A stretch of DNA of 64,000 bases from SLRI01 sp964393275. GTDB taxonomy: Bacteria; Pseudomonadota; Alphaproteobacteria; Geminicoccales; Geminicoccaceae. The notes below the pieces were generated by a model. The model did no database searches and was not told where the DNA came from. It was given only the letters and a program-made list of their open reading frames with translations. Where the stretch lies: positions 56,032 through 120,031 of the forward strand of contig CAYMTA010000006.1 of the NCBI GenBank assembly GCA_964393275.1, read 5' to 3'. This document shows, piece by piece, positions 1-7,718 of the stretch; positions within the stretch are counted from its first letter, which is position 1; each line of letters opens with the position of its first letter. A program made the position numbers and the translations under genes.

Positions 1-62
1 ATGCGGCGGACGTGCCATTCCTTGAGGCGTGACAGGATGAATGCGGCGACCGTTTCCGACAC
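1..62 (-). CDS. Thiamine-diphosphate-requiring enzyme (acetolactate synthase/pyruvate oxidase type), 5' end only
   Basis: Only the first 20 codons are present; the gene runs off the left edge. Reading leftward from GTG at 62 gives MSETVAAFILSRLKEW followed by HVRRI. This matches the opening helix of the acetolactate synthase/pyruvate oxidase superfamily, where the next motif is normally the FGYPGDGING thiamine-diphosphate region. A purine-rich Shine-Dalgarno stretch, GAAGGAAAGGA, lies about 8 bases before the GTG and supports this start. The substrate cannot be judged from 20 residues. It is transcribed in the same direction as the next gene, with a 170-base gap containing a short tandem repeat. 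Confidence 0.6.
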   Translation of the reverse strand, partial: MSETVAAFILSRLKEWHVRR

Positions 63-169
63 GGCGATATCCTTTCCTTCAAGCGCGGGCGCCCGCCCGC
101 GTCGTCATCGGGTCCTTTGCGGCAGGGGCCGAGCGCCCGGGGCAGGGATGGTGCCGTGGGCGGAGGCCC

Positions 170-211
170 GGTGCCCCCGGTGCCCCCGGTGCCCCCAATG
201 CCCCCGGTGCC
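170..211. repeat. Tandem 9-bp repeat, unit GGTGCCCCC
   Basis: There are four complete units (170-178, 179-187, 188-196 and a variant AATGCCCCC at 197-205) plus a partial fifth. They lie between the DUF296 gene and the thiamine-enzyme gene. Because the unit is 9 bp, an open frame could pass through it, but no coding evidence was seen here. It looks like a simple slippage-prone intergenic repeat. Confidence 0.75.
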
Positions 212-232
212 ATTGTCCTCCGGCAGCCACCG

Positions 233-688
233 TCACCCGCTCTTCTCGAGGTCGAGCAGCGCCAGCCCCGTCTTGGGGTCGGTCCGGCGCTTCAGATGCG
301 CCGGCGCCTCGCTGACGATCAGCTCCAGCGTGGGCCGCACATGGCCCTGCATGAGATGCCCGCCCATCGTGGTGCCGTCGCGCTTGCCGACGACGATGTG
401 GGCGTGCAGCTTCGGCTTGCCCTCGAACTCCGCGAGGTTGCCGACCAGGCACAGAACCTCGACCTGATCGCCGACCTCGTTCTCGAGATAGTCGCGCCGG
501 TCGAGATCGAAGTAGCCGAGGGTGACGTCCGACAGCGCGCCGATGCCGGTGATGCCCGCCGCGGTGATGCCCTCGCGCGCGGCCACCCCGAGAAGCGTGT
601 CCACGATCTCCTCACCCTCATCGAACCGCAAGGCGAGCACCCGCTCGCCGGAAGCCGCGGCGCTGGCGAGCTCGGACATCTGAACCAT
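233..688 (-). CDS. PPC/DUF296 domain protein
   Basis: The 151-residue protein is essentially a single PPC (plants and prokaryotes conserved, DUF296) domain. The family signature is visible as KLHAHIVVGKRDGTTMGGHL followed by MQGHVRPTLE; its histidines (HAH, GGH, GH) form the metal-binding cluster of the bacterial family. Bacterial members are small trimeric proteins of poorly known function; plant relatives are fused to AT-hooks and bind DNA. The start at ATG 688 is preceded by AGGGGTG about 9 bases upstream; an in-frame ATG three codons later (679) is the alternative. The frame stays open upstream to 1045, but that part does not look like protein. Confidence 0.85.
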   Translation of the reverse strand: MVQMSELASAAASGERVLALRFDEGEEIVDTLLGVAAREGITAAGITGIGALSDVTLGYFDLDRRDYLENEVGDQVEVLCLVGNLAEFEGKPKLHAHIVVGKRDGTTMGGHLMQGHVRPTLELIVSEAPAHLKRRTDPKTGLALLDLEKSG

Positions 689-893
689 GACGATTGCACC
701 CCTACACGTATGAAAAATGGTCGATGCGAACGAAACGGAGCCGGCTTGGCGGCGTTCCATGAAATTTGCGAAAGGCAGCCATGCCTCGAGCGGGCACCTG
801 CCGGCCTCGAGCCTTTCGCCCGAGCCGCCCGGGGATCGGCGGGGCCGGTGGGACGAAGCGGCCTCCGCCACCCTCATTCCAGGCTGGCTGGCT

Positions 894-1328
894 TCAGCTT
901 CGATGATAGGGGTGGCCGGCGAGGATGGTGCTCGCCCGGTAGAGCTGCTCGACCAGGAGCAGGCGCACGAGGAGATGCGGCCAGGTGAGCCGCCCCAAGG
1001 CGAGCCGCCAATCGGCGCGGGCCGTGATCGTGGCATCGAGGCCATCGGCGCCGCCGATCAGGAAGGCGAGGTTACGGCCGCCGTCGCGCCACGTGCCGAG
1101 ACGGCGGGCGAGCTCCTCGCTTGTCGCGGGCTCGCCCAGCTCGTCGAGGGCGATGATCACGGCATCGTTCGGCAGGGCCCGGGCGAGGCGGGCCGTCTCG
1201 CTCTCGCCCTTGCGGGGCACCAGCTCGGTGAGCTGAACGGGCCAGGGGCAGCGGTCGATATAGCCCTGGATCAGGCGGTCGAGATCGGCGTCGCGATTGC
1301 GGCCGAGGGCGAGGACCGTGATCTTCAG
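894..1328 (-). CDS. rlmH: 23S rRNA (pseudouridine1915-N3)-methyltransferase RlmH
   Basis: RlmH is a SPOUT-fold methyltransferase that methylates pseudouridine 1915 in helix 69 of 23S rRNA. The SAM loop is visible as FLIGGADG (GGADG at residues 92-96), and the knot ends in the family's TWPH...EQLYRA...HPYHR C-terminus. The N-terminus expected for the family (MKITVLALGR) is encoded only if translation begins at CTG 1328, because no ATG, GTG or TTG exists in frame between there and the PRKGES region. That CTG overlaps the rsfS stop as CTGA, like the usual ATGA coupling. A shorter start inside the domain would remove the first beta strand. Length 144 aa, slightly under the usual 150-160. Confidence 0.9.
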   Translation of the reverse strand: MKITVLALGRNRDADLDRLIQGYIDRCPWPVQLTELVPRKGESETARLARALPNDAVIIALDELGEPATSEELARRLGTWRDGGRNLAFLIGGADGLDATITARADWRLALGRLTWPHLLVRLLLVEQLYRASTILAGHPYHRS

Positions 1329-1714
1329 GTGGACTCGACCGCGGCGACCGCTGCCTTCAGCCGCTCGCGCGGCACGACCTGCCAGAGGCGCTCGATGTCG
1401 TAGAAGGAGCGCGTCTCGGCGCGGAACAGGTGGACGATCACGTCGCCCGCGTCGATCAGCACCCAGGAGCTGTCGCCGAGCCCCTCGGCCTGGATGCCCT
1501 CCAGCCCGGCCTCCTTGAGGCGCTGGATGAGCTTCTCGGCCATCGCCGCCAGATGGCGCTGCGAGGTGCCGGTCGCCACGACCATGTGGTCGGCCAGCGT
1601 GGTCTTGCCGGCGAGGTCGATGACGACGGGCTCGAGCGCCTTGTCGTCATCGAGCGAGCTCATGACCAGGGGCAGGATGGAATCGGCGGTTGCGGGCTCG
1701 GGGATTGCGGTCAG
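1325..1714 (-). CDS. rsfS: Ribosomal silencing factor RsfS (Iojap/YbeB)
   Basis: RsfS binds ribosomal protein L14 and blocks subunit joining when nutrients fall. The core is clear: SSLDDDKALEPVVIDLAGKT, LADHMVVATG, and a C-terminal VIVHLF...ERLW. The first ATG (1663) would cut the opening helix (ILPLVMSSLDDDK) and has no ribosome-binding site. CTG 1714 overlaps the nadD stop as CTGA and has a good AGGAG about 7 bases upstream, so I favour it (129 aa). It sits between nadD and rlmH, a common arrangement. If the CTG is not used, the protein is 112 aa from 1663. Confidence 0.9.
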   Translation of the reverse strand: MTAIPEPATADSILPLVMSSLDDDKALEPVVIDLAGKTTLADHMVVATGTSQRHLAAMAEKLIQRLKEAGLEGIQAEGLGDSSWVLIDAGDVIVHLFRAETRSFYDIERLWQVVPRERLKAAVAAVEST

Positions 1715-2409
1715 GGCGCTGTCTCCTGGTTGGTGGCGTTCCGGCGGCCGGCGCGGATCGCCGTGCTGGAAGCCGGGTGGGGCGGCAGATGCAGAAAGAC
1801 CCAAGCCGGCGTCGGCCGGTCCTTCAGGTGCCGCGCCTCCCGCTCGGGCAGCCGGGCATGGCCGAAGACCGAGGCGGCATGGCCGAAAGCGGCACTACTA
1901 GAATGGGGTGTCCGATCGAAGACCGCAATCGGCGCCAGCGCGAAGATGCGCCGCCAATGGCGCCAGAGCGGTAGCTGGGCGAGGTTGTCGGCGCCGATCA
2001 GCCAGATGAAGCGCTGGCCTGGTCGTTGCGCCAGCCGGGCGAGCGTGTCGACGGTGTAGATGGTCTCGAGCCGCGCCTCGAGGTCGCTGACGCGAATGCG
2101 CGGGTCATCGGCCAGGGTCCGGGCATGGGCCAGGCGTTCCTCGAAGGGCGCCATGCCGGCCCGGGGCTTGAGCGGGTTCTGCGGCGAGACCAGCCACCAG
2201 ACCTGGTCCAGCCCGAGCCGCTTCAGCGCCTCGCGGCTGACATAGAGGTGGCCTTCGTGCGCCGGGTTGAACGAGCCGCCGAGCAGGCCGATCGCGCGGG
2301 CCGGCCTGCGGGGCGGGGGCGGCGCCTCCGGGCTCCGACGGAAGAGGCGCGGGCCGCGCCGGCGCGGCAAGGGCGGGGCCGCGTCGATGGCGGGTATCCG
2401 TGAGGTCAC
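1711..2409 (-). CDS. nadD: Nicotinate-nucleotide adenylyltransferase NadD
   Basis: NadD joins nicotinate mononucleotide and ATP to make deamido-NAD in NAD biosynthesis. The nucleotidyltransferase motif GGSFNPAHEGH is at about residues 44-54, and the closing SSTAIR motif is near the C-terminus. About 40 proline/arginine-rich residues precede the domain, longer than usual. The start given is GTG 2409, but no clear ribosome-binding site precedes it, and a TTG about 14 codons in could also serve. It lies 18 bases after proA and overlaps rsfS by four bases, so the group is probably one transcript. Confidence 0.93.
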   Translation of the reverse strand: MTSRIPAIDAAPPLPRRRGPRLFRRSPEAPPPPRRPARAIGLLGGSFNPAHEGHLYVSREALKRLGLDQVWWLVSPQNPLKPRAGMAPFEERLAHARTLADDPRIRVSDLEARLETIYTVDTLARLAQRPGQRFIWLIGADNLAQLPLWRHWRRIFALAPIAVFDRTPHSSSAAFGHAASVFGHARLPEREARHLKDRPTPAWVFLHLPPHPASSTAIRAGRRNATNQETAP

Positions 2410-2427
2410 GCGCGGGGCTTGGCGCTG

Positions 2428-3711
2428 TCAGCCCGGACGGGTCTGGCCATTGCCGCGCACCTGGTACTTGAAGCTGGTGAGCTGCTCGACGCCGACCGGG
2501 CCCCGCGCATGCATGCGGCCGGTCGAGATGCCGATCTCGGCCCCCATGCCGAACTCGCCGCCATCGGCGAACTGGGTGGACACATTGTGCATGACGATGG
2601 CGCTGTCGACCCGACCGAGGAAGGCGGCCGCCGCCGCCGCATCGGCGGTGACGATGCTGTCGGTGTGGTGCGAGCCATAGGCCTCGATGTGGTCGATCGC
2701 GTCGTCGAGCCCGCCCACCAGCTTCACCGCCAGGATGGCGTCGAGATACTCGGTCCGCCAGTCCTCGGCGGTGGCCGCGATCACGCGCGGATCGAGCGCC
2801 ATGACGTCCGGATCGCCGCGCAGCTCGCAGCCGGCGCGCGCCAGGTCGTCGAGGATCGGCGGCAGCAGGGCGGGGGCGGCGCTCCTGTCGCAGAGCAGCG
2901 TCTCCATGGCCCCGCAGATGCCGGTTCGCCGCATCTTGGCGTTGAAGGCGATGGCCCGCGCCATGTCCGGGTCGGCGGCCTCGTGCAGGTAGACGTGGCA
3001 GATGCCGTCGAGATGGGCGAAGACCGGCATCCGGGCCTCGGCCTGCACCCGCTCGATCAGCGAGCGCCCGCCGCGCGGCACGATGACGTCGACATGACGG
3101 CTGAGCGCCAGCAGATGGCCCACGGCGCGCCGGTCGGTGGTGCCGACGAGCTGGATCGCGTCGATCGGCAGCCCGGCCGTCGCCAGCCCCTGGACCAGGC
3201 AGGCGTGGATGGCGGCCGACGAGTGGCTGCTCTCCGAGCCGCCACGCAGGATCACGGCATTGCCGGCCTTGAGGCAGAGGCCGCCGGCGTCGGCCGTGAC
3301 GTTCGGCCGGCTCTCGTAGATCACGCCGATGACGCCGAGCGGCGTGCGCACGCGGGCGATGTCGAGGCAATTGGGTCGCTGCCAGCGGGCGATCTCCTGG
3401 CCCACCGGGTCGCCGAGCTCGGCGATCGCCTCGAGGCTCCGGGCGATGCCCTCGATCCGCCTGCCGTCGAGCGCCAGGCGGTCGAGCAGGGCCGGGGTCA
3501 GGTGCCGGGCGCGGGCAGCGGCGAGGTCCTGCTCGTTGGCGGCGAGGATGGCCCCTGCCTGCATCCTGAGCTCCGCTGCCGCCGCGCGCAGCGCCTCGTC
3601 CTTCAGGACGCGCGGCGCCGAGGCGAGCACCGTGGCGGCGGCGCGGGCCTTTTGGCCCATCGTCTCGATGTCGCGGGCGAGCGTATCCTGGAGTGCGGTT
3701 GCCATCGCCAT
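2428..3711 (-). CDS. proA: Gamma-glutamyl phosphate reductase ProA
   Basis: ProA is the NADPH-dependent second step of proline synthesis, turning glutamyl-5-phosphate into glutamate semialdehyde. The 427-residue sequence has the aldehyde-dehydrogenase-like fold, with the catalytic cysteine in TGICGAMETLL and the family segments VIYESRPNVTADAGGLCLKA and LRGGSES. The C-terminus, IGISTGRMHARGPVGVEQLT followed by SFKY, is diagnostic. It follows proB after an 81-base gap; a second in-frame ATG two codons in is an equally possible start. It acts directly after ProB. Confidence 0.97.
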   Translation of the reverse strand: MAMATALQDTLARDIETMGQKARAAATVLASAPRVLKDEALRAAAAELRMQAGAILAANEQDLAAARARHLTPALLDRLALDGRRIEGIARSLEAIAELGDPVGQEIARWQRPNCLDIARVRTPLGVIGVIYESRPNVTADAGGLCLKAGNAVILRGGSESSHSSAAIHACLVQGLATAGLPIDAIQLVGTTDRRAVGHLLALSRHVDVIVPRGGRSLIERVQAEARMPVFAHLDGICHVYLHEAADPDMARAIAFNAKMRRTGICGAMETLLCDRSAAPALLPPILDDLARAGCELRGDPDVMALDPRVIAATAEDWRTEYLDAILAVKLVGGLDDAIDHIEAYGSHHTDSIVTADAAAAAAFLGRVDSAIVMHNVSTQFADGGEFGMGAEIGISTGRMHARGPVGVEQLTSFKYQVRGNGQTRPG

Positions 3712-3792
3712 GTTCCGGCTGGAGTCCGTTTCGAGCGTTGCATAGCAGCAAAAGGGTGGACCCGGCCAGCTTCCGGTCGCGAGCGAAGGGCG

Positions 3793-4950
3793 TCACTCGC
3801 CGGATTCGGCCTCGCCCGCCGCGTCGCCCTTGGGCTGGACCAGCACCAGATCGTCGCGGTGGATCATCTCGTCCCGGCCGCGATAGCCGAGCAGCGCCTC
3901 GATGTCGTCGGTCCGGCGGCCCTTGATCCGTTGCGCGTCGGCGGCGTCGTAGGCGACGAGGCCCTTGGCGACGATGGTCCCGGCGAGGCTCAGGACGAGC
4001 ACCGCGTCGCCGCGCTCGAAGCGGCCGTCGACGGCGGCGACGCCGGCCGGCAGGAGGCTCGAGCCGCGCTCGAGCGCACGCAGGGCGCCGTCGTCGACGG
4101 TGAGCCTGCCCGACGGCTTGAGCGTCGCCGCGAGCCAGTCCTTTCTGGCGCGGCGCGGGTTGGAGGGGGCGAGGAAGACCGTGGAGCGGCCACCGCTGCG
4201 CAGGGCCTCGAGCGGCCGGTCGGGCTTGCCGCTGGTGAGCAGCACGGCGCAGCCGCTCTGCGTCGCGATGGTGGCGGCGACCAGCTTGCTCGCCATGCCG
4301 CCGGTGCCGACGGCGCTGTTGGACCCCGTGGCCATGGCCTCGATCTCGGCGGTGATCGCGCCGACCTCGGGGATATGGCGGGCATCCGGGTCGCGGCCCG
4401 GGTCGGCCGTGTAGAGTCCGTCGACGTCCGAGAGGAGGACCAGCGTCTCGGCGCCGGCCATGACGGCGACCCGGGCCGAGAGCCGGTCGTTGTCGCCGTA
4501 GCGGATCTCGGCCGTGGCCACCGTGTCGTTCTCGTTGACCACGGGCACGGCACCCAGGCGGAGCAGGGTGTCGATGGTCGCCCGGGCATTGAGGTAGCGG
4601 CGCCGGCTCTCGGTGTCGCCGAGCGTGACGAGGAGCTGGGCCGCGGTCAGGCCCTGGCCGGCGAGGCTTTCTGCCCAGGCGCCGGCCAGCAGGATCTGGC
4701 CGGTGGCGGCGGCGGCCTGCTTCTCCTCGAGGCGCAGTGCCCGCTTGGGCAGGCCGAGCGCCCGCCGGCCCAGGGCGATGGCGCCCGAGGTGACGACGAT
4801 GACCCGGCTGCCCTCCCGGATCAGCCCAGCGATATCGGCGGCGAGGCCGTCGAGCCAGGCACGGCGGATCTGCCCGTTCCCGTCGACCAGGAGGGCCGAG
4901 CCGATCTTGAGCGTGACCCGTCGCCGGGCGAGGAGGGCGGCGGGCTGCAT
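3793..4950 (-). CDS. proB: Glutamate 5-kinase ProB with C-terminal PUA domain
   Basis: ProB phosphorylates glutamate, the first and proline-inhibited step of proline synthesis. The amino-acid kinase domain (about residues 8-260) shows LKIGSALLVDG, VIVVTSGAIALGRRALGL, NENDTV and GTGGMASKLVAA. A PUA domain fills the C-terminus (about 275-365), as in full-length bacterial enzymes; length 385 aa. It begins 5 bases from the obgE stop, so obgE, proB and proA are probably cotranscribed. Confidence 0.97.
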   Translation of the reverse strand: MQPAALLARRRVTLKIGSALLVDGNGQIRRAWLDGLAADIAGLIREGSRVIVVTSGAIALGRRALGLPKRALRLEEKQAAAATGQILLAGAWAESLAGQGLTAAQLLVTLGDTESRRRYLNARATIDTLLRLGAVPVVNENDTVATAEIRYGDNDRLSARVAVMAGAETLVLLSDVDGLYTADPGRDPDARHIPEVGAITAEIEAMATGSNSAVGTGGMASKLVAATIATQSGCAVLLTSGKPDRPLEALRSGGRSTVFLAPSNPRRARKDWLAATLKPSGRLTVDDGALRALERGSSLLPAGVAAVDGRFERGDAVLVLSLAGTIVAKGLVAYDAADAQRIKGRRTDDIEALLGYRGRDEMIHRDDLVLVQPKGDAAGEAESGE

Positions 4951-4955
4951 CGGCG

Positions 4956-5987
4956 CTAGAGGCCTGTCTCGACCTCGGCCAGCTCGAGCTCGGCCCGGCG
5001 CCGGGAGCGCACATGCGCCAGGATCTCGCGCAGCACCGGCTCGAGGCCCTGCTTCGCCACGCCCGAGATGCAGCGCACCTCCTGGCCGGAAGCCGCCTCG
5101 AGCAGGCCCCGGCGGGCCTCGATCACGTCGGGTGTCAGGGCGTCGATCTTGTTGAGGCAGAGGATCTCGGGCTTTTGGGCGAGGCCATGGTCATAGGCCT
5201 CGAGCTCGGCCCGGACCGTCCGCCAGGCCTCGTCCGGGTCCTCGGCGGTGCCGTCGACGAGGTGGACCAGCGTGGCGCAGCGCTCGATGTGGCCGAGGAA
5301 GCGGTCGCCGAGCCCGATACCCTCCGAGGCGCCCTCGATCAGGCCCGGGATGTCGGCGATGACGAAGCTCTGGTCGTCGAGGACGATGGTGCCGAGCTTG
5401 GGCTCGAGCGTGGTGAAGGGGTAGTCGGCGATCTTCGGGCGGGCGCGGCTCACCGCGGCGAGGAAGGTGGACTTGCCGGCATTGGGCATGCCGACGAGGC
5501 CGGCATCGGCGAGCAGCTTCAGCTTCAGCCAGAGCCAGCGCTCCTCGCCCGGCCAGCCCGGATCGGCGCGGCGCGGCGCCCGGTTGGTCGAGGTCTTGAA
5601 GCGGACATTGCCGAAGCCGCCATCGCCGCCCTTGGCCAGGACGACACGCTCGCCCGGCTCCTTCAGGTCGGCGATCAGCGTCTCCTCGTCATCGGCGAGG
5701 ATCTGCGTGCCGACCGGCAGCCGGAGCTCGACATCCTTGCCGCTCGCCCCGGTGCGTTCCTGGCCGGCGCCGCCCTGGCCGCGCTCGGCCTTGAAGTGCT
5801 GCCGGTAGCGGTAGTCGATCAGCGTGTTGAGGGCCGGGTCGGCCACCGCCACCACGTCGCCGCCGCGGCCGCCATCGCCGCCATTGGGACCGCCGAACTC
5901 GATGAACTTCTCGCGCCGGAACGCGGCCGAGCCGTTGCCGCCATCGCCCGACTTGACGAAGATCTTGGCGGAATCGAGGAAGCGCAT
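4956..5987 (-). CDS. obgE: GTPase Obg/CgtA
   Basis: Obg is an essential GTPase linked to 50S ribosome assembly and stress control. The glycine-rich Obg fold (residues 1-158) carries KSGDGGNGSAAFRREKFIEF and the GGDGGRGGD loops. The G domain follows, with GMPNAGKSTFL (G1), DIPGLIEGASEGIGLGDRFL (G3/switch II) and NKID (G4). Length 343 aa is typical, without a long C-terminal extension. It follows rpmA in the conserved rplU-rpmA-obgE order, but a strong terminator in the 105-base gap suggests obgE is expressed mostly from its own promoter. Confidence 0.97.
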   Translation of the reverse strand: MRFLDSAKIFVKSGDGGNGSAAFRREKFIEFGGPNGGDGGRGGDVVAVADPALNTLIDYRYRQHFKAERGQGGAGQERTGASGKDVELRLPVGTQILADDEETLIADLKEPGERVVLAKGGDGGFGNVRFKTSTNRAPRRADPGWPGEERWLWLKLKLLADAGLVGMPNAGKSTFLAAVSRARPKIADYPFTTLEPKLGTIVLDDQSFVIADIPGLIEGASEGIGLGDRFLGHIERCATLVHLVDGTAEDPDEAWRTVRAELEAYDHGLAQKPEILCLNKIDALTPDVIEARRGLLEAASGQEVRCISGVAKQGLEPVLREILAHVRSRRRAELELAEVETGL

Positions 5988-6030
5988 GCGGATTGGCCAG
6001 TGGGAGCTGGGGGGCCGAAACGAAAAAGGG

Positions 6031-6066
6031 CCAAAAACGAAAAAGGGAAAGGCCCGAGCCTTTCCC
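6031..6066 (-). terminator. Rho-independent terminator after rpmA
   Basis: On the minus strand a 9-bp perfect stem (GGGAAAGGC, 4-base loop, GCCTTTCCC; 6045-6066) is followed directly by CTTTTTCGTTTTTGG (down to 6031). It lies about 27 bases past the rpmA stop and should end the rplU-rpmA transcript before obgE. Confidence 0.8.
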
Positions 6067-6092
6067 TGGATCGCCGGCCCTTGGGCGGAAGC

Positions 6093-6362
6093 CTACTCGG
6101 CGGCCTGGGCCGCCGGCGGCGTGATGTGCACGGACTGGCGGTCGCCGCTCAGCCTGAAGGTCACGTGGCCCTCGACCAGGGCGAAGAGCGTGTGATCGCG
6201 GCCCATGCCCACACCCTTGCCGGGATGGAACTTCGTGCCGCGCTGGCGGATGATGATGTTGCCCGGGATGACGTGCTCGCCGCCGAACTTCTTCACGCCC
6301 AGCCGCTTGCCGGCCGTGTCGCGACCGTTTCTCGAGCTGCCACCCGCTTTCTTGTGTGCCAT
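6093..6362 (-). CDS. rpmA: 50S ribosomal protein L27
   Basis: L27 sits near the peptidyl-transferase centre of the large subunit. The sequence opens with MAHKKAGGSSRNGRDTAGKR and contains VIPGNIIIRQRGTKFHPG and GRDHTLFALVEG, all diagnostic; 89 aa is the normal length. The N-terminus follows the proteobacterial pattern with no cleavable leader. It lies 29 bases after rplU and is cotranscribed with it. Confidence 0.98.
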   Translation of the reverse strand: MAHKKAGGSSRNGRDTAGKRLGVKKFGGEHVIPGNIIIRQRGTKFHPGKGVGMGRDHTLFALVEGHVTFRLSGDRQSVHITPPAAQAAE

Positions 6363-6391
6363 GGGATGCTCCTAAGCTTGCGCCCGCCCGG

Positions 6392-6706
6392 TCAGGCGGC
6401 GATGTCGCCGATCTTGACCACGGTCAGATACTGCCGGTGGCCGGTCCGGCGGCGGTAGTTCTTGCGCCGCCGCTTCTTGAAGATGACGATCTTCGGGCCC
6501 CTGGTCTGCTCGACCACCTCGGCGGTCACCTTGGCGCCATCGAGGAGGGGGGCGCCCACCTTCGGCTCGGCGCCGTCGCCGCAGACGAGCAGCACCTGGT
6601 CGAACTCGATCGTGCTGCCGACCTCGGCCTCGAGCTTCTCGATCCGAAGATAGTCATCCTTGGCGACGCGATACTGCTTGCCGCCGGTCTTGATCACTGC
6701 GTACAT
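6392..6706 (-). CDS. rplU: 50S ribosomal protein L21
   Basis: L21 is a large-subunit protein that contacts 23S rRNA. The family start MYAVIKTGGKQYRVAKDD and the basic loop FKKRRRKNYRRRTGHRQ are present; 104 aa is the usual length. It is first in the rplU-rpmA transcript, with a good promoter (6786-6814) about 80-110 bases upstream of the start codon. Confidence 0.98.
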   Translation of the reverse strand: MYAVIKTGGKQYRVAKDDYLRIEKLEAEVGSTIEFDQVLLVCGDGAEPKVGAPLLDGAKVTAEVVEQTRGPKIVIFKKRRRKNYRRRTGHRQYLTVVKIGDIAA

Positions 6707-6785
6707 CGACTTGAACCGATCCGGACTGGAAGTGGGCGCCGAGCCGCGACAAAGCGTTCCCGCGGCGCCTCACCCGAGAGATGGC

Positions 6786-6814
6786 GAAATAGGCGCTGCG
6801 CCGACGCCTGTCAA
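6786..6814 (-). promoter_or_regulatory. Sigma-70-type promoter of rplU-rpmA
   Basis: Minus strand: a perfect -35 hexamer TTGACA (6809-6814), a 17-base spacer and a -10 hexamer TATTTC (6786-6791), predicting a start near 6779. The TGA inside the -35 hexamer is the atpG stop codon, so the promoter begins in the last codon of the ATPase operon. Confidence 0.6.
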
Positions 6815-7701
6815 TCCCGCCCGCGCCGCCGCGCAGGGTTGAGCGCCTCGAACCCGGCGACCAGGTCGAGCAGCTCCTCGGTGATCGAGTCCTGGCGCTT
6901 GCGGCGGTAGTCGGCATTCATCTCCTCGAGGCGCTCCTCGATATTGCGCTCGGCCGCCTGCATGGCGGCGAGGCGGGTCGCGTGCTCGCTCGCCGCCGAT
7001 TCCGCCCCGGCCCGAAAGAGGCCGATGAAGAGATGCTGGCGCACCAGGGCCGCCAGCAGGTCCTGGGCCGGCATCGTGAAGGTGGGCAGGCTCGGCCCCT
7101 GCCAGCGCCGGTCGGCGAGGCCGGCGAGCCAAGCCTGGTCGAGCGGCAGGAGCTGCAGGCTGGCGGGCGTGGCGGTGCTGCCCGACCTCCGCCGGTTGTA
7201 GAAGAGCCGGACCCGGACCCCGCTCTCCCTCGCCCGATGCGCGTCGATGGCACCCAGGATGCGATGCGCCGTCTGGCGCAGCCCGCCGACGGCACCCGGC
7301 AGGAGCCAGGTCTCCTCGACCGTCTCGCCCGAGGCCTCGAGGATCGCCGCCGGCCGGGCGCCGGCGACGAGGTAGCGCCTGCCTCCGGGCGCGGCTTCCA
7401 GCTCCGCCTGGGTGAAGCGGACGATCTCGTGGTTGAAGCGGCCGCAGAGCCCGTGATCGGAGCCGAAGACGATGGCGAGCGTCGGGGCAGCCGCGGCCTC
7501 CGCCCTGGCCATGGCCGGGCGCTCGTGGCCGAGCACCACCTCGAGGCCGAGCTCGATGGTCCGGGCGTAGTCGCGCAAGGCCGCCACGGCCTGCTCGTAC
7601 TGGCGGATGCTGACGGCGGCGAGCGACTTCATCGTGCTGACGATGGATTGCAGGTCCTCGGTCGTGGCGATCCGCTTGCCGAGGGTCTCGAGGGTGTCCA
7701 T
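6811..7701 (-). CDS. atpG: N-type F1Fo ATPase gamma subunit
   Basis: The gamma subunit is the central rotor shaft linking the catalytic head to the c-ring. The two long helices that form the shaft are recognisable: the N-terminal MDTLETLGKRIATTEDLQSI region and the C-terminal NADYRRKRQDSITEELLDLV region. The middle has the family IVFGSDHGLCGRFN. The 296-residue sequence is divergent from standard AtpG, as expected for the N-ATPase class. It is the last gene of the nine-gene operon, 17 bases after atpA. Confidence 0.93.
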   Translation of the reverse strand: MDTLETLGKRIATTEDLQSIVSTMKSLAAVSIRQYEQAVAALRDYARTIELGLEVVLGHERPAMARAEAAAAPTLAIVFGSDHGLCGRFNHEIVRFTQAELEAAPGGRRYLVAGARPAAILEASGETVEETWLLPGAVGGLRQTAHRILGAIDAHRARESGVRVRLFYNRRRSGSTATPASLQLLPLDQAWLAGLADRRWQGPSLPTFTMPAQDLLAALVRQHLFIGLFRAGAESAASEHATRLAAMQAAERNIEERLEEMNADYRRKRQDSITEELLDLVAGFEALNPARRRGRD

Positions 7702-7718
7702 GGCGCGCGTCCGGCCGA

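Noticed and set aside
41..988. 315-codon plus-strand frame at the left end
   Set aside because: It is antisense to the DUF296 gene and part of rlmH, with typical shadow composition and no start signal.
2105..5014. A 969-codon open frame on the minus strand
   Set aside because: It runs across proA, proB and nadD in another frame and reads as Arg/Pro/Gly-rich low-complexity protein, a usual artefact in GC-rich DNA.
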